60,433 nucleotides of DNA from JAVKFY01 sp040223615 (GCA_040223615.1 JAVKFY010000013.1:1-60433), one strand, 5' to 3'. Shown: positions 34,356 to 43,407, counted from the stretch's first letter. Translations and numbers: made by a program. The notes: generated by a model not told the origin, from the letters alone.

Positions 34356-35834
34356 ATGCAGAGCCCGCCGCCAATCGCCACGCAAGCCTTCGCAGATGTA
34401 GATGCGGCGGTGGCGCGGATCGTCGAGATCTACGAGCGCAACACCGCCTACCTGCGCGAGCGTTTCGTCGGCTATGGCGACCGCAGCATGCCGCCGGGCC
34501 GGGCGCGCGCCTGCTACCCCTTCGTGCGCGTCACCGCCGCCTCGCACCAGCGCGCCGACTCGCGCCTGGCCTACGGCTTTGTCAGCCAGCCCGGCGTGCA
34601 CGAAACCACGCTCACCCGCCCCGACCTGTTCGCCCACTACTATCGCGAACAGATCGAGCTGCTGCTGGCCAATCACGGCGGCACCGTCGAGGTCGGCGAG
34701 TCGGCCGAGCCGATCCCGGTGCACTTTGCTTACAAGCGCGACATCAACCTGGAGACCGAGGCGGCGCGCCAGCACTGGCCGGCGCCGGCAGCGCCGTTGC
34801 GCGACCTGTTCGACACGCCTGACCTGGCGACCATGGATGACGCCATCGCCAACGGCACCCACGTCCGTAGCCCCGGCGAGCCCGCGCCGCTGGCGCTGTT
34901 CCGCGCCGCGCGGGTCGATTACTCGCTGCACCGGCTGCGTCACTACACCGGCACCGGACCGGAGCACTTCCAGAACTTCGTCATCCTGACCAACTACCAG
35001 TTCTACATGGATGCCTTCGCGCAGATGGGGCGCCAGCGCATGGCCGATGGCGATGCCGACTACGACGCCTTCGTCGAGCCGGGCGACATGGTCACCGCCA
35101 ACGCTCGCCTCGGCGGCGGCACCGACGGCACCGCGCCGGACCGGCTGCCGAGCATGCCGGCGCTGCACCTGAAGCGGCCCGACGACAGCGGCATCACCAT
35201 GGTCAATATCGGCGTCGGCCCGTCCAACGCGCGCACCATGACCGACCACGTCGCGGTGCTGCGGCCGCACGCCTGGCTGATGCTCGGCCACTGCGCCGGC
35301 CTGCGCAACGCACAGGCGCTGGGCGACTACGTGCTGGCGCACGGCTACGTGCGCGAGGATCACGTGCTCGACGACGAGGTGCCGACCTGGGTGCCGATCC
35401 CGGCGCTGGCCGAGATGCAGCAGGCGCTGGAACATGCCGTGGCCGAGGTCACCGGCTCGGCCGGCTACGACCTGAAGCGGGTGATGCGCACCGGCACCGT
35501 GGCCAGCGTCGACAACCGCAACTGGGAGCTGTCCGGCGACGGCGTGATCCGCCGCCTGTCGCTGTCGCGCGCCATCGCGCTGGACATGGAATCGGCGACC
35601 ATCGCCGCCAACGGCTTCCGCTTCCGCGTGCCCTACGGCACGCTTCTGTGCGTCTCCGACAGGCCGCTGCACGGCGAGATCAAGCTGGCCGGCATGGCCG
35701 GCGATTTCTACCGCCAGCGCGTCGGCCAGCACCTGGAGATCGGTCTCAAGGCCCTGGAACTCCTGCGCGGTCAGGAACGCGAGCGGCTGCATTCGCGCAA
35801 GCTGCGCAGCTTCGCCGAGGTTGCTTTCCAGTAA
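34356..35834 (+). CDS. amn: AMP nucleosidase
   Basis: A 492-residue enzyme that splits AMP into adenine and ribose 5-phosphate. The N-terminal AMP-nucleosidase domain (RVTAASHQRADSRLAYGFV near residue 60) is followed by a nucleoside-phosphorylase-type C-terminal domain with MVNIGVGPSNARTMTDHVAV near 290, GHCAGLRN near 310 and the ribose-binding ALDMESATIAANGFR near 410. Length matches E. coli Amn (484 residues). ATG 34356 is chosen over the longer frame because homology begins there. It degrades AMP under phosphate or energy stress. Confidence 0.95.
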   Translation: MQSPPPIATQAFADVDAAVARIVEIYERNTAYLRERFVGYGDRSMPPGRARACYPFVRVTAASHQRADSRLAYGFVSQPGVHETTLTRPDLFAHYYREQIELLLANHGGTVEVGESAEPIPVHFAYKRDINLETEAARQHWPAPAAPLRDLFDTPDLATMDDAIANGTHVRSPGEPAPLALFRAARVDYSLHRLRHYTGTGPEHFQNFVILTNYQFYMDAFAQMGRQRMADGDADYDAFVEPGDMVTANARLGGGTDGTAPDRLPSMPALHLKRPDDSGITMVNIGVGPSNARTMTDHVAVLRPHAWLMLGHCAGLRNAQALGDYVLAHGYVREDHVLDDEVPTWVPIPALAEMQQALEHAVAEVTGSAGYDLKRVMRTGTVASVDNRNWELSGDGVIRRLSLSRAIALDMESATIAANGFRFRVPYGTLLCVSDRPLHGEIKLAGMAGDFYRQRVGQHLEIGLKALELLRGQERERLHSRKLRSFAEVAFQ

Positions 35835-35915
35835 ACGTCCTCGCCAAGCGCGCGCGCCGGTGTCAGCCTGATGCTCGGCGCCAGCGTTCTTGCTTGTTGT
35901 CGAGTGGAGTCGGTC

Positions 35916-36929
35916 ATGGCCGGAACGCACGAAGAGATCGATGTCCATGCCCTGCCGGAAGACGACGGGCTGATTTTCGGCTGCGCGCTGGATGGCGCTG
36001 GCGGTGCCGAACTCGGCGACTGGCAAGCCCTGGAGGACTGGCGTCGCGCGGAAATGCCGCACTGGCTGCACCTGAATGCCGCCTCGCCCAGGGTGCAGGC
36101 GTGGCTGCGCCAGGAGAGCGGACTGACGCCGGTCACCGTGGAGGCTTTGCTGGCGGTCGAAAACCGGCCGCGCACCTTCTACGGCAAACGCGGCACCATC
36201 GCCATTCTGCGCGGCGTCAATACCAACCCCGGCGCGGAGCCGGAAGACATGGTGGCGCTGCGGATCTGGTCCGACGGCACCCGGGTGATCACCGTGCGCC
36301 ACCTCAGGCTGATGACGCCGCGCGACATCCTGGGGCAGCTGCTGAACGACCGTCTCGGGCCCGCCAACGTGTCGGAGCTGTTCGAGCGGCTGATCACGCG
36401 GCTGACCGAGCGCATGGGCGCCATGGTCATGGGCTTCGACGAACGGCTCGACACCATCGAGGCGTCTCTGGCGCAACAGGAGCCCAGCACGATGCGGACC
36501 AAGATCCAGGAGATTCGCCAGGACATCGTCATCCTGCGGCGTTACATGGCGCCGCAGCGCGAGGCGGTGGCGACGCTCTACGCCGAGCCGCCGCCGTGGT
36601 TCGACGAGCAATCGCGGCTGATGCTGCGCGAGACCGCCAACCGTCTGGTGCAGTACATCGAGGCCCTGGACGCGGCCCGCGAGCGCGCCGTGGTGCTCGA
36701 CGACGGCGTCGCCAACCGGCAGGCGGAGAGGTTGAACCAGAACATGTACGTGCTGTCGATCATCGCCGCGATCTTCCTGCCGCTCGGCTTCATCACCGGC
36801 TTGCTCGGCATCAATGTCGGCGGCATGCCGGGGGTGGAAAGCGGCGACGCCTTCTGGCTCACCTGCCTCGGCATCGTCGTCATGCTGGGTGTCGAGCTCT
36901 ACATTTTCCGCAAGTTGAAATGGATATGA
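35916..36929 (+). CDS. zntB: CorA-family zinc/magnesium transporter, ZntB-like
   Basis: A 337-residue protein: a long cytosolic N-terminal funnel domain (residues 1-270, rich in helices; EEIDVHALPEDDGLIFGCAL, MSFDE-like VMGFDERLDTIEASL), then two membrane helices with the loop GINVGGMPGVES in place of the classic GMN, a pattern typical of ZntB proton-driven zinc importers. GGAG lies six bases before the ATG at 35916. The mscS-like gene follows after 30 bp, so the two may be cotranscribed. Confidence 0.9.
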   Translation: MAGTHEEIDVHALPEDDGLIFGCALDGAGGAELGDWQALEDWRRAEMPHWLHLNAASPRVQAWLRQESGLTPVTVEALLAVENRPRTFYGKRGTIAILRGVNTNPGAEPEDMVALRIWSDGTRVITVRHLRLMTPRDILGQLLNDRLGPANVSELFERLITRLTERMGAMVMGFDERLDTIEASLAQQEPSTMRTKIQEIRQDIVILRRYMAPQREAVATLYAEPPPWFDEQSRLMLRETANRLVQYIEALDAARERAVVLDDGVANRQAERLNQNMYVLSIIAAIFLPLGFITGLLGINVGGMPGVESGDAFWLTCLGIVVMLGVELYIFRKLKWI

Positions 36930-36959
36930 CCGTGTATCGCGTACGCCTGGAGACTGCGC

Positions 36960-38354
36960 ATGATTAGGACGGCCGCGGCGCAGACCCAGCCGGCGCCGGA
37001 AACGGCGGAGCAAGTCGTCGAGGGCCTGCGCGCCCAGACCGAACCGATCCTCAACTATCTGCGCGAGACCGCCGGCGACCTGGCCCAGGCCTATTTCTCC
37101 ATCGACGGCGCCATCGCGCTGGCGGTGGTCGCCGGCACCGGCCTGCTGGCGCGGCTGCTGTCCGGGCCAGCGAGGACGCTGCTGGAACGCGCCTGGCCGA
37201 CGCACGCGAGCACCGGCGAACAGCGCGGACTGATCGTCGTCTCGCGGCTGGTCTTTCCGATCCTGTGGCTGCTCGGACTGTGGCTCGCCGGCGCCGCCCT
37301 GGACGCGCTGGGCGTTCGCAACGAGCTGCCAAGGCTGATCGCCAGCCTGCTGAACGCCTGGGTGCTGATCCGGCTGTTCTCCTCCGTGGTGCGCGACCCG
37401 GTCTGGTCGAAGACCTTCGCAGCGCTGGCCTGGACCATCGCCGCGCTCAACATCCTGCACCTGCTGAATCCGACCATCGCGCTGCTCGACAGCGTCGGCA
37501 TCAGCCTCGGCGAGACCCAGCTCACCCTCTACATGGTGATCAAGGGCGGCATCATCGCCTTCATCCTGATCTGGCTGGCGGGGGTGATCTCAGGGTTCAT
37601 CCAGGCCCGCGTGCAGCGCTCGACCTCGCTGACGCCGTCGGTGCAGATCCTGATCGGCCAGGTGGCCCGTATCGGCCTGCTGTTCGCCGCGGTGGTGCTG
37701 GCGCTGAACGTGATCGGCGTCGACCTGACGGCGCTGGCGGTGTTCTCCGGCGCCATCGGCATCGGCATCGGTTTCGGGCTGCAGGCGATCTTCAGCAACC
37801 TGGTCGCCGGCATCATCCTGCTGTTCGAGGGCAGCGTGAAGATGGGCGACTTCGTCGATCTGGCCGACGACCTGACCGGCGAGGTCAAGGAGATCGGTAT
37901 CCGCGCCACCCGCGTCACCACCAACGACAATATCGACATCCTGGTGCCGAACTCGGAGTTCATCAACAACCGGGTCACTAACTGGACGCTGCGCGAGGGC
38001 CACCGCCGGCTGCGTGTGCCCTTCGGCGTCGCCTACGGCACCGACAAGGAGCTGGTGCGCAAGGCCGCGCTGGAGGCCGCCGCCAATGTGCCGCACGAGC
38101 TCAAGGGCCCGGCCGAGCGCAAGGCGGAAGTTTGGCTGACCGGCTTCGGCGACAGCAGCCTCGATTTCGAGCTCGTGGTCTGGCTCGACCCGGCGGCGGT
38201 GAAGCGGCCGGGCCGGGTCAAGGCCGACTACAATTGGGCGCTGGAAACCGCCCTCGCCAACTACGGCATCGAGATCCCGTTCCCGCAGCGCGACCTGCAC
38301 ATCCGTTCCGGCAAGCTGCCGGTCCGCATCGAGGAACCCGACGCCGAGGGGTGA
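36960..38354 (+). CDS. MscS-family mechanosensitive channel
   Basis: A 464-residue protein with about five membrane helices (from residue 48 on). The pore helix region is LTALAVFSGAIGIGIGFGLQ near residue 260, followed by NLVAGIILLFEGSVKMGDFVD and the MscS beta domain (GEVKEIGIRATRVTTNDN, VPNSEFINNRVTNW). It releases solutes on hypo-osmotic shock. The longer N-terminal part is that of MscK/YnaI-like medium-sized channels. An inverted repeat follows the gene. Confidence 0.93.
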   Translation: MIRTAAAQTQPAPETAEQVVEGLRAQTEPILNYLRETAGDLAQAYFSIDGAIALAVVAGTGLLARLLSGPARTLLERAWPTHASTGEQRGLIVVSRLVFPILWLLGLWLAGAALDALGVRNELPRLIASLLNAWVLIRLFSSVVRDPVWSKTFAALAWTIAALNILHLLNPTIALLDSVGISLGETQLTLYMVIKGGIIAFILIWLAGVISGFIQARVQRSTSLTPSVQILIGQVARIGLLFAAVVLALNVIGVDLTALAVFSGAIGIGIGFGLQAIFSNLVAGIILLFEGSVKMGDFVDLADDLTGEVKEIGIRATRVTTNDNIDILVPNSEFINNRVTNWTLREGHRRLRVPFGVAYGTDKELVRKAALEAAANVPHELKGPAERKAEVWLTGFGDSSLDFELVVWLDPAAVKRPGRVKADYNWALETALANYGIEIPFPQRDLHIRSGKLPVRIEEPDAEG

Positions 38355-38420
38355 GCGCCTTCGCCGCGGCTGCCTAGAGTTCCATCCTGTTGGCTGGAGG
38401 CCAGGCATTACCGACATTCA

Positions 38421-38529
38421 CCCACCTCACCTGTCCTCTCCCCCCTGAAGGGCGGAGAGGGACGCTATGGAGTTGACGTTGAAACTCCCTCTCCGCCAGC
38501 GGGGCGGAGAGGGTTGGGGTGAGGTGGGG
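38421..38529. repeat. long inverted repeat of the CTCTCC...GGAGAGGG intergenic type
   Basis: The left arm, 38421-38461 (CCCACCTCACCTGTCCTCTC ...), is complementary with some mismatches to the right arm, 38485-38529 (... GAGAGGGTTGGGGTGAGGTG). Each arm contains its own hairpin (CTCTCC...GGAGAG). Repeats of this look recur between genes in many proteobacteria. It lies between convergent genes (mscS-like and DehI-like) and could end transcription from both sides. Confidence 0.8.
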
Positions 38530-38564
38530 TGATTGACGCTGCTGTGCTCTATCCGGACCAGGCT

Positions 38565-39386
38565 CTAGGCTAGCGTCAGCGCGCGGGAGATCGCCGTTCC
38601 GACGACGATCATGTCCGGCACGCCGCCGCCGGTGAACGCCTCAAGGGCGGTGGTGATCCGGGCGCGCTCGGCCGCCGCCGGTTGCGTTGTCGCGGTGGCG
38701 AGGTGCGGCGTCAGGCGGTGTGCTTCGTCTGTGGCGCGCGCGACGAGATCGGCCGAGGCGCCGTGCAGGCCGACGCCGTCAAGCGCCGGACCGAGACGCG
38801 CGTCGACCGCGTCGAGCAGCCCTGGCCACGTCGCCAGATGCACGTAGAGGCTGGGCCGCGCGCCCGGCGGAAACGCCTTGTGTCGCTCGGCCAGTCGGTC
38901 GACGAGCGCGCGGGTCGACGTGTCGAGGTGGTCGAAGCGCGGGATCGGCGGCACTGGCGGCAGCGCGTCGGGCGGCGTGCCGTCCGCCGGTAGCTCGTCC
39001 TGGGCCGCCATGGCCTTGCCGGAAAGCTGGTGCAGCAGGGCCGTCCAGCCGATCAGGTTCTGCGCGTTGCCGCGATTGTAGGCTTCGACCAGGTCGCGCA
39101 GCGTGCGCTGGTCGTCGTCGTCGAGCCCGGCGGCCGAAAGGTCATCCGGTCGCAGCGGCGCCAGGCCGAGGTCGGGCGCGGCGCCGCGCAACCGCAACGC
39201 CGCTTGCGCCACCGCGCCGGAACGGTAGGCGTCGCCGACGATGCCCCAGACCCAGGGCAGCACGCCCGGCAACGCCGCCATGTGACGCCACAGCAGGTTC
39301 ACGAACGGCAGCCCCGTGGCGGCCCGGATCTCGGCATAGATCGCGGCCGTGTCCGCTGCCGCCTCGGTCTCGCGGATTTCGTCCAC
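38565..39386 (-). CDS. DehI-like (halocarboxylic acid dehalogenase fold) protein
   Basis: A 273-residue all-helical protein built of two similar halves: IYAEIRAATGLPFVNLLWRH with ALPGVLPWVWGIVGDAYRSG near the N-terminus and DTSTRALVDRLAERHKAFPPG with LATWPGLLDAVDARLGPAL in the C-terminal half. This pseudo-repeat of ~130 residues and the VNLLxR-LP-W pattern match the DehI family (group I 2-haloacid dehalogenases), although many members are annotated only by fold. It starts five bases after the metallo-hydrolase stop, so both are in one operon. Confidence 0.6.
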   Translation of the reverse strand: MDEIRETEAAADTAAIYAEIRAATGLPFVNLLWRHMAALPGVLPWVWGIVGDAYRSGAVAQAALRLRGAAPDLGLAPLRPDDLSAAGLDDDDQRTLRDLVEAYNRGNAQNLIGWTALLHQLSGKAMAAQDELPADGTPPDALPPVPPIPRFDHLDTSTRALVDRLAERHKAFPPGARPSLYVHLATWPGLLDAVDARLGPALDGVGLHGASADLVARATDEAHRLTPHLATATTQPAAAERARITTALEAFTGGGVPDMIVVGTAISRALTLA

Positions 39387-39391
39387 GGCCG

Positions 39392-40294
39392 CTACGGCAA
39401 CCCGAAGACCGCGTCCGGCCCCAGTTCGCCGTCGGCGACCTTCACGCGGCCGTCCTCGACCATGTTGATCATGTGGCTGAGCACCGAGCGCGCGGCGGCG
39501 CGGTGCAACATCTGCGGCACGTCCTTGTACATGACCTCGACCATGGCCGGGATCTGGCCGGTGCCGCCCTTCAGGCAGCCCATGATCTGACGCTCGCGCT
39601 CGTGCCGGTGTTCCAGGAGCTGACGCACGAAATTTTGCGGGTCGTCGATCGGCCCGGCATGCGTCGGCCAGTAGCGGGCCTCGGACCGGTCGATGAGTTT
39701 CTGCAAGCTGGCCATGTAGCGGCGCATGTCGCCATCGGGCGGCGAGACGATGGTGGTCGACCAGCCCATGACGTGGTCGCCGGAGAACAGCGCGTTCTCT
39801 TCCACCAGCCGGAAGCAGATGTGGTTCGAGGTGTGACCCGGCGTGTACACGGCTTCCAGGCTCCAGCCGGCGCCTTCCAGCACCTCGCCGTCGGCCATCT
39901 GGTGGTCGGGCCGGTAGCTCTCGTCGCCGCCTTCCTCGACCACCTCGCCGGCGGCCTCCGGCCGGCCCGAGCCGTGCGGCCCGCAGCCCCAGATCGGCGC
40001 CCCGGTCTTGGCCTGCAGCGGCGCCGCCAGCGGCGAGTGGTCGCGGTGCGTGTGGGTGACCACGATGTGGCTGACCTCGCGGCCCGCCACCGCCGCCTCC
40101 AGCGCGGCCAGGTGCGCCGGATCGTCCGGACCGGGATCGATCACCGCGACCTGCTTGTCGCCGACGACGTAGGTGCCCGTGCCGAACATGGTGAAGGCGC
40201 CGGGATTGTTGGCGATCACCCGACGGATCAGCGGCGAGACCTGCTCGGCCGCGCCGTACTCGAAGGCCAGTTCACGATTGAAGGGGATCGCCAA
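39392..40294 (-). CDS. metallo-beta-lactamase-fold hydrolase
   Basis: A 300-residue MBL-fold protein with HTHRDH (the HxHxDH zinc motif) near residue 80, PGHTSNHI near 150, GDHVMGW near 175 and a C-terminal winged-helix-like part (RSVLSHMINMVEDGRV), the layout of LACTB2/glyoxalase-like hydrolases. A TTG start at 40294 has GGAG nine bases upstream and gives MAIPFNREL, the usual N-terminus of this group; an ATG at 40357 lacks a ribosome-binding site. It is divergent from the AMP-binding-like gene. The substrate may be a thioester or lactone. Confidence 0.88.
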   Translation of the reverse strand: MAIPFNRELAFEYGAAEQVSPLIRRVIANNPGAFTMFGTGTYVVGDKQVAVIDPGPDDPAHLAALEAAVAGREVSHIVVTHTHRDHSPLAAPLQAKTGAPIWGCGPHGSGRPEAAGEVVEEGGDESYRPDHQMADGEVLEGAGWSLEAVYTPGHTSNHICFRLVEENALFSGDHVMGWSTTIVSPPDGDMRRYMASLQKLIDRSEARYWPTHAGPIDDPQNFVRQLLEHRHERERQIMGCLKGGTGQIPAMVEVMYKDVPQMLHRAAARSVLSHMINMVEDGRVKVADGELGPDAVFGLP

Positions 40295-40410
40295 GATATC
40301 TCGCTCCGGTTTGTGGCGGGGCCCGCATTGACCGGCCCCGTCCGCCTGTCGAACCATAGGGAGATCGGCGCACGCGTTACAAGCGCTGGGCGGCGTTGTA
40401 GGCAGGGGGC

Positions 40411-41412
40411 ATGGCGCTCGATCGATCTCCGACACGGCGGCAGGTGACGACCGACGACGGCGCGGTTCTCGACATCTGGACCGATCCGGCGGCCGGCCAG
40501 ACTCTGGCGCAGATGTTCTGGTCCAGGGTAGGGCTGCGCGGCGAAGGCGAAGCGTTGCGCCAGCGTGACGCCGACGGCTGGCGGACGATGTCGTGGGCCG
40601 AGCTTGGCCGTCGCGTGCGGGCCATCGGCCTGGGTCTGAAAGCGCTCGGCTTTGGCCGCCACGACGTTGCCGCCATCGTTGCCGGACCGGGCGCCGACTG
40701 GCTCGCGGCCGAGATGGCGGTCTACGGCGTCGCCGGCGCGGTCGTCGCCATCGATCCTGCCGCCGCGCCCGAAACCGTCGCCGCCATCATCGAAGATTGC
40801 GCCGCCAGGGTTGCCTTCGTCGGCGACGGGGGCGTCCGCCCACCCGTGGAGCACGTCTTCGCCGCCGCCGACCTCGCCGACCTGATGGCGGCGGGCGATG
40901 CCTACGACCGCGAGCATCTCGGGCAGTGGGAACAGCTCGTCGACCTCGCCCGGCCCAAGGAAACCGCGGCGCTGGTCTATGACGAAGACGGACGCGGCGC
41001 GCTGCTGAGCCACCGGGCGCTGGTGTTCCAGTGCGTGAACGCCAGCCGCTGGCTTGGTATGCGCGCCGGCGATGTGCGCCTCGCCGCCGCGCCGATGAGT
41101 GACTTGGCCGAGCGCGTCGTCGGCGGCCATGCCGCGCTCTACGCCGGTGTCGTCATCGCCTATCCGCCGCCCGGTCCGTCGCAGGCGTGCGGGATCGAGC
41201 CGACCTGGCGGATGCCGAACCTGATCTGCCGGCCGCAGGGTTGTGGTCCGATCGCGATGATCGCCGCCGAGGGTCTGGTCCGGGCGCCCTACGGCGAGTT
41301 GCGCCAGACCGACGATGGCGCGCTGGAATTGCGCGGCGAGCACGCCTTTACCGGCTACCGCGACGACCCGGCACCTGACGGCTGGCTGCGGGCGCAGGGG
41401 ATCGAGGCGTGA
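40411..41412 (+). CDS. truncated, degenerate AMP-binding (ANL) protein
   Basis: A 333-residue protein related to the N-terminal domain of acyl-CoA ligases (WRTMSWAELGRRVRAIGLGL, DWLAAEMAVYGVAGAVVAID), but the ATP-binding P-loop TSGTTGxPKG is replaced by DEDGRGALLSHR (191-202), the middle of the domain is shortened, and the C-terminal hinge and lysine domain are missing. It ends with ELRQTDDGALELRGEHAFTGYRD, a remnant of the GxxY/TGD region. The frame is otherwise intact with no stops, so it is a pseudoenzyme or a decaying gene. Its TGA overlaps the GTG of the binding-protein gene by four bases (GTGA). Confidence 0.75.
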   Translation: MALDRSPTRRQVTTDDGAVLDIWTDPAAGQTLAQMFWSRVGLRGEGEALRQRDADGWRTMSWAELGRRVRAIGLGLKALGFGRHDVAAIVAGPGADWLAAEMAVYGVAGAVVAIDPAAAPETVAAIIEDCAARVAFVGDGGVRPPVEHVFAAADLADLMAAGDAYDREHLGQWEQLVDLARPKETAALVYDEDGRGALLSHRALVFQCVNASRWLGMRAGDVRLAAAPMSDLAERVVGGHAALYAGVVIAYPPPGPSQACGIEPTWRMPNLICRPQGCGPIAMIAAEGLVRAPYGELRQTDDGALELRGEHAFTGYRDDPAPDGWLRAQGIEA

Positions 41413-42563
41413 GGTGGCTGCTCGCCGCCCTGCTGTTCCTCGCACTGCCGGCACAGGCGCAGACCCAGGGTGTGAGCGACGACGAGGTGGTACTCGGCAC
41501 CCACCTGGACCTGTCTGGACCGCTCCGCACCTGGGGCCGCGCGGCCGCCAACGGCATGCGCCTGGCGGTCGATCGGATCAATGCCGAGGGCGGCATCCAT
41601 GGCCGCGATCTGCGCCTGGTGATCGAGGACAACCAGTTCGACACCAAGCGCGCGGTGCAGGCGACGGAGAAGCTCATCGGCGACGACGAAGTCTTCGCGC
41701 TGGTCGGCCAGATGGGCACGGCAGGCGTGATGGCGGCGCTGCCGCTGGTGTTGGAGCGCGGCCTGCCGCACCTGTTTCCGATGACCGCGGCGGTGCAGGC
41801 CTACGAGCCCTTCGACCGGCTGAAGTTCGCCCGCTTCGCGCCTTACGTCGTGCAGGCCGGCACGGTGGTGGCGGATGCGATCCGCGACGATACCGAGCGG
41901 CCGGTCTGCATCCTCGGCCGCGACGACGAGTTCGGTCAGAACATCCAGCGCGGCGCCGAACAGGCAATGGCCGACGCGGAACGCGAACTGACCGCGGTCA
42001 AGGCCTATCAGCGCGGCACCAAGGCTTTCGGCGCCGACCTCGGCCGCCTGCGCGAAGCCGAGTGCGGGCTGGTCCTGCTCGGTGCCACGGTGAGCGAGGC
42101 GGCGGCGATCCTGAAGGCGGCGGACGCGATGGGCTGGACCGTCGCCATGGTCGGCACCTCGGCGACCTACGCCCCCGAACTGTTGGCGCTGGCCGGTCCG
42201 GCGGCGGCGGGATTCCGCGCCGTCGACCAGATTCCGATCCCCGATCCGGAGGATGAAACCGCGGCGGCCTGGCTGGCGGCCTACAAGGCGAAGTTTGAGC
42301 GTGAGGGCGATGCGCGGGCGGCGGCCGGCTACGATGCGGTGATGCTCGCCGCCGCCGGCCTGCGCCAGGCCGGCCGGGCGCTCAGCGTCGACAGTTTCGT
42401 CGCCGGGCTGGAGAGCCTGCGCGACTGGCAACCGCCGCTCGGCGGCCCGGCGGTCGGTTTCGGGCCGGCCCGGCGCTTGGCCAGCGCCGAGATGTTCCTG
42501 GCCGAAGTCGCCGATGGCCGCTGGCGGATCGTGCGATCCGGCCTCAGCTACGGCGATCCGTAA
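41409..42563 (+). CDS. LivJ-type branched-chain amino acid ABC transporter substrate-binding protein
   Basis: A 384-residue periplasmic binding protein of the type I fold. Signal peptide (about 1-17, RWLLAALLFLALPAQA), then the family opening DEVVLGTHLDLSGPLRTWGR and GMRLAVDRINAEGGIHGRDL, and a second lobe with TVAMVGTSATYAPELLAL. It probably binds amino acids, amides or aromatic acids. No permease or ATPase (LivHMGF) is adjacent, so it is an orphan. Translation starts on GTG coupled to the AMP-binding-like pseudoenzyme, an unusual pairing. Confidence 0.9.
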   Translation: MRWLLAALLFLALPAQAQTQGVSDDEVVLGTHLDLSGPLRTWGRAAANGMRLAVDRINAEGGIHGRDLRLVIEDNQFDTKRAVQATEKLIGDDEVFALVGQMGTAGVMAALPLVLERGLPHLFPMTAAVQAYEPFDRLKFARFAPYVVQAGTVVADAIRDDTERPVCILGRDDEFGQNIQRGAEQAMADAERELTAVKAYQRGTKAFGADLGRLREAECGLVLLGATVSEAAAILKAADAMGWTVAMVGTSATYAPELLALAGPAAAGFRAVDQIPIPDPEDETAAAWLAAYKAKFEREGDARAAAGYDAVMLAAAGLRQAGRALSVDSFVAGLESLRDWQPPLGGPAVGFGPARRLASAEMFLAEVADGRWRIVRSGLSYGDP

Positions 42564-42636
42564 CTTTTTCAGTGGTTTGCTACGTTGGACGACAGATTCT
42601 CCACACAACCGCCGCCAAGTTTGATATAATCTGCCC

Positions 42637-42710
42637 CGAGCAAAGAACGCTGGATAACGCCATCAACCAGCTATTTCGGGGCCCGGATCGTTTCCGGGCC
42701 CTCTCATTTT
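42637..42710 (+). ncRNA. candidate small RNA with -10 TATAAT and terminator
   Basis: TATAAT at 42625-42630 is a perfect -10 box, placing a start near 42637; no convincing -35 is seen. The transcript would be about 74 nt: CCCCGA (42633-42638) can pair with TCGGGG (42676-42681) around an inner GCTGG/CCAGC stem, and it ends in GGGCCCGGA (42679-42687) paired with TCCGGGCCC (42693-42701), followed by TCTCATTTT. The two stems share three G residues, so they compete. No ORF is open in it. It could instead be the leader/terminator of the upstream gene; I know no matching RNA family. Confidence 0.4.
42679..42710 (+). terminator. Rho-independent terminator
   Basis: A perfect 9-bp stem (GGGCCCGGA/TCCGGGCCC) with loop TCGTT, followed by TCTCATTTT, ahead of the methyltransferase gene. 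It ends either the binding-protein transcript or the candidate small RNA. Confidence 0.75.
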
Positions 42711-42726
42711 GTGCCATACCCGCCGC

Positions 42727-43407
42727 ATGACCGAACTGGACGGCTCCCGCGACTACAGCGCCGACCCGGCCGCGCGTCAGGCGGAGTGGTATCGCTACTA
42801 CTCCGAAAAACGCATTGGCCATCAATGGTTTCAGGTGCATTTGCTGGCCGGCCTGCCGGTCCGCCGGGTGCTGGAGATCGGGCCCGGGCTGGGGCTTGTC
42901 ACGGCAATGTTGCACAATGCCGGCTTCGCGGTGACGACGCTCGACCGGTTGCCGGCGCAGGCCGATGTGCCGACGGCGGGCCATATCGAGGCGGAATTGA
43001 CCGAGGTCGAGCCGGACCGGCTGGCCGGCCACGACGCGATCCTGTGCTGCGAGACCCTCGAACACCTGTGGTGGGACGATGTCGACGCCGTGCTGGCCAA
43101 GCTGCGCGCGGCGGCGCCCCGCTACCTGATCGTGTCGGTGCCGTATCAGGGCTTGCAGCTCGACCTGCGGCTCTACCTGAACCCGCACCGCTGGCGCGGC
43201 GGCTTTGCCTTCAAGAAGCTCTACGGCCTGCGCCGCTTCCGTGCCGACGCCGACGGCGATCCCTGGGGCCACAAGTGGGAGGCCGGCTATCGCGGCCACT
43301 CGCTGAAGGCGGTGCAGGCCAAGCTGGCGGCGGCCAGCTGGCGCGTGCGCCGGCGCGACTTCACCAGCCCGACCCGCTCGGTGTTCTACCTGCTGGAGCC
43401 GGCCTGA
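42727..43407 (+). CDS. class I SAM-dependent methyltransferase
   Basis: A 226-residue methyltransferase. Motif I VLEIGPGLGLVTAML near residue 40 binds SAM; TTLDRL follows for the ribose acidic residue; CETLEHLWWDDVDAVLAKL near 100 and RYLIVSVPYQ near 130 are motifs of the Methyltransf_11/small-molecule type. The tail has FTSPTRSVFYLLEP. ATG 42727 is the first in the frame after the terminator. The gene converges on the 5'-nucleotidase gene three bases away. Substrate unknown. Confidence 0.85.
   Translation: MTELDGSRDYSADPAARQAEWYRYYSEKRIGHQWFQVHLLAGLPVRRVLEIGPGLGLVTAMLHNAGFAVTTLDRLPAQADVPTAGHIEAELTEVEPDRLAGHDAILCCETLEHLWWDDVDAVLAKLRAAAPRYLIVSVPYQGLQLDLRLYLNPHRWRGGFAFKKLYGLRRFRADADGDPWGHKWEAGYRGHSLKAVQAKLAAASWRVRRRDFTSPTRSVFYLLEPA

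Noticed and set aside
34011..37460. 1149-codon open frame on the minus strand opposite amn, zntB-like and mscS-like genes
   Set aside because: It spans three genes with clear families on the other strand and itself shows only low-complexity His/Gln/Arg/Val-rich sequence.
40411..41412. Functional acyl-CoA ligase
   Set aside because: P-loop and C-terminal domain are absent, so catalysis by the normal mechanism is not possible.
42637..42710. SAM-II or SAH riboswitch in front of the methyltransferase gene
   Set aside because: Consensus core sequences of these riboswitches are not present; only a generic stem and terminator are visible.
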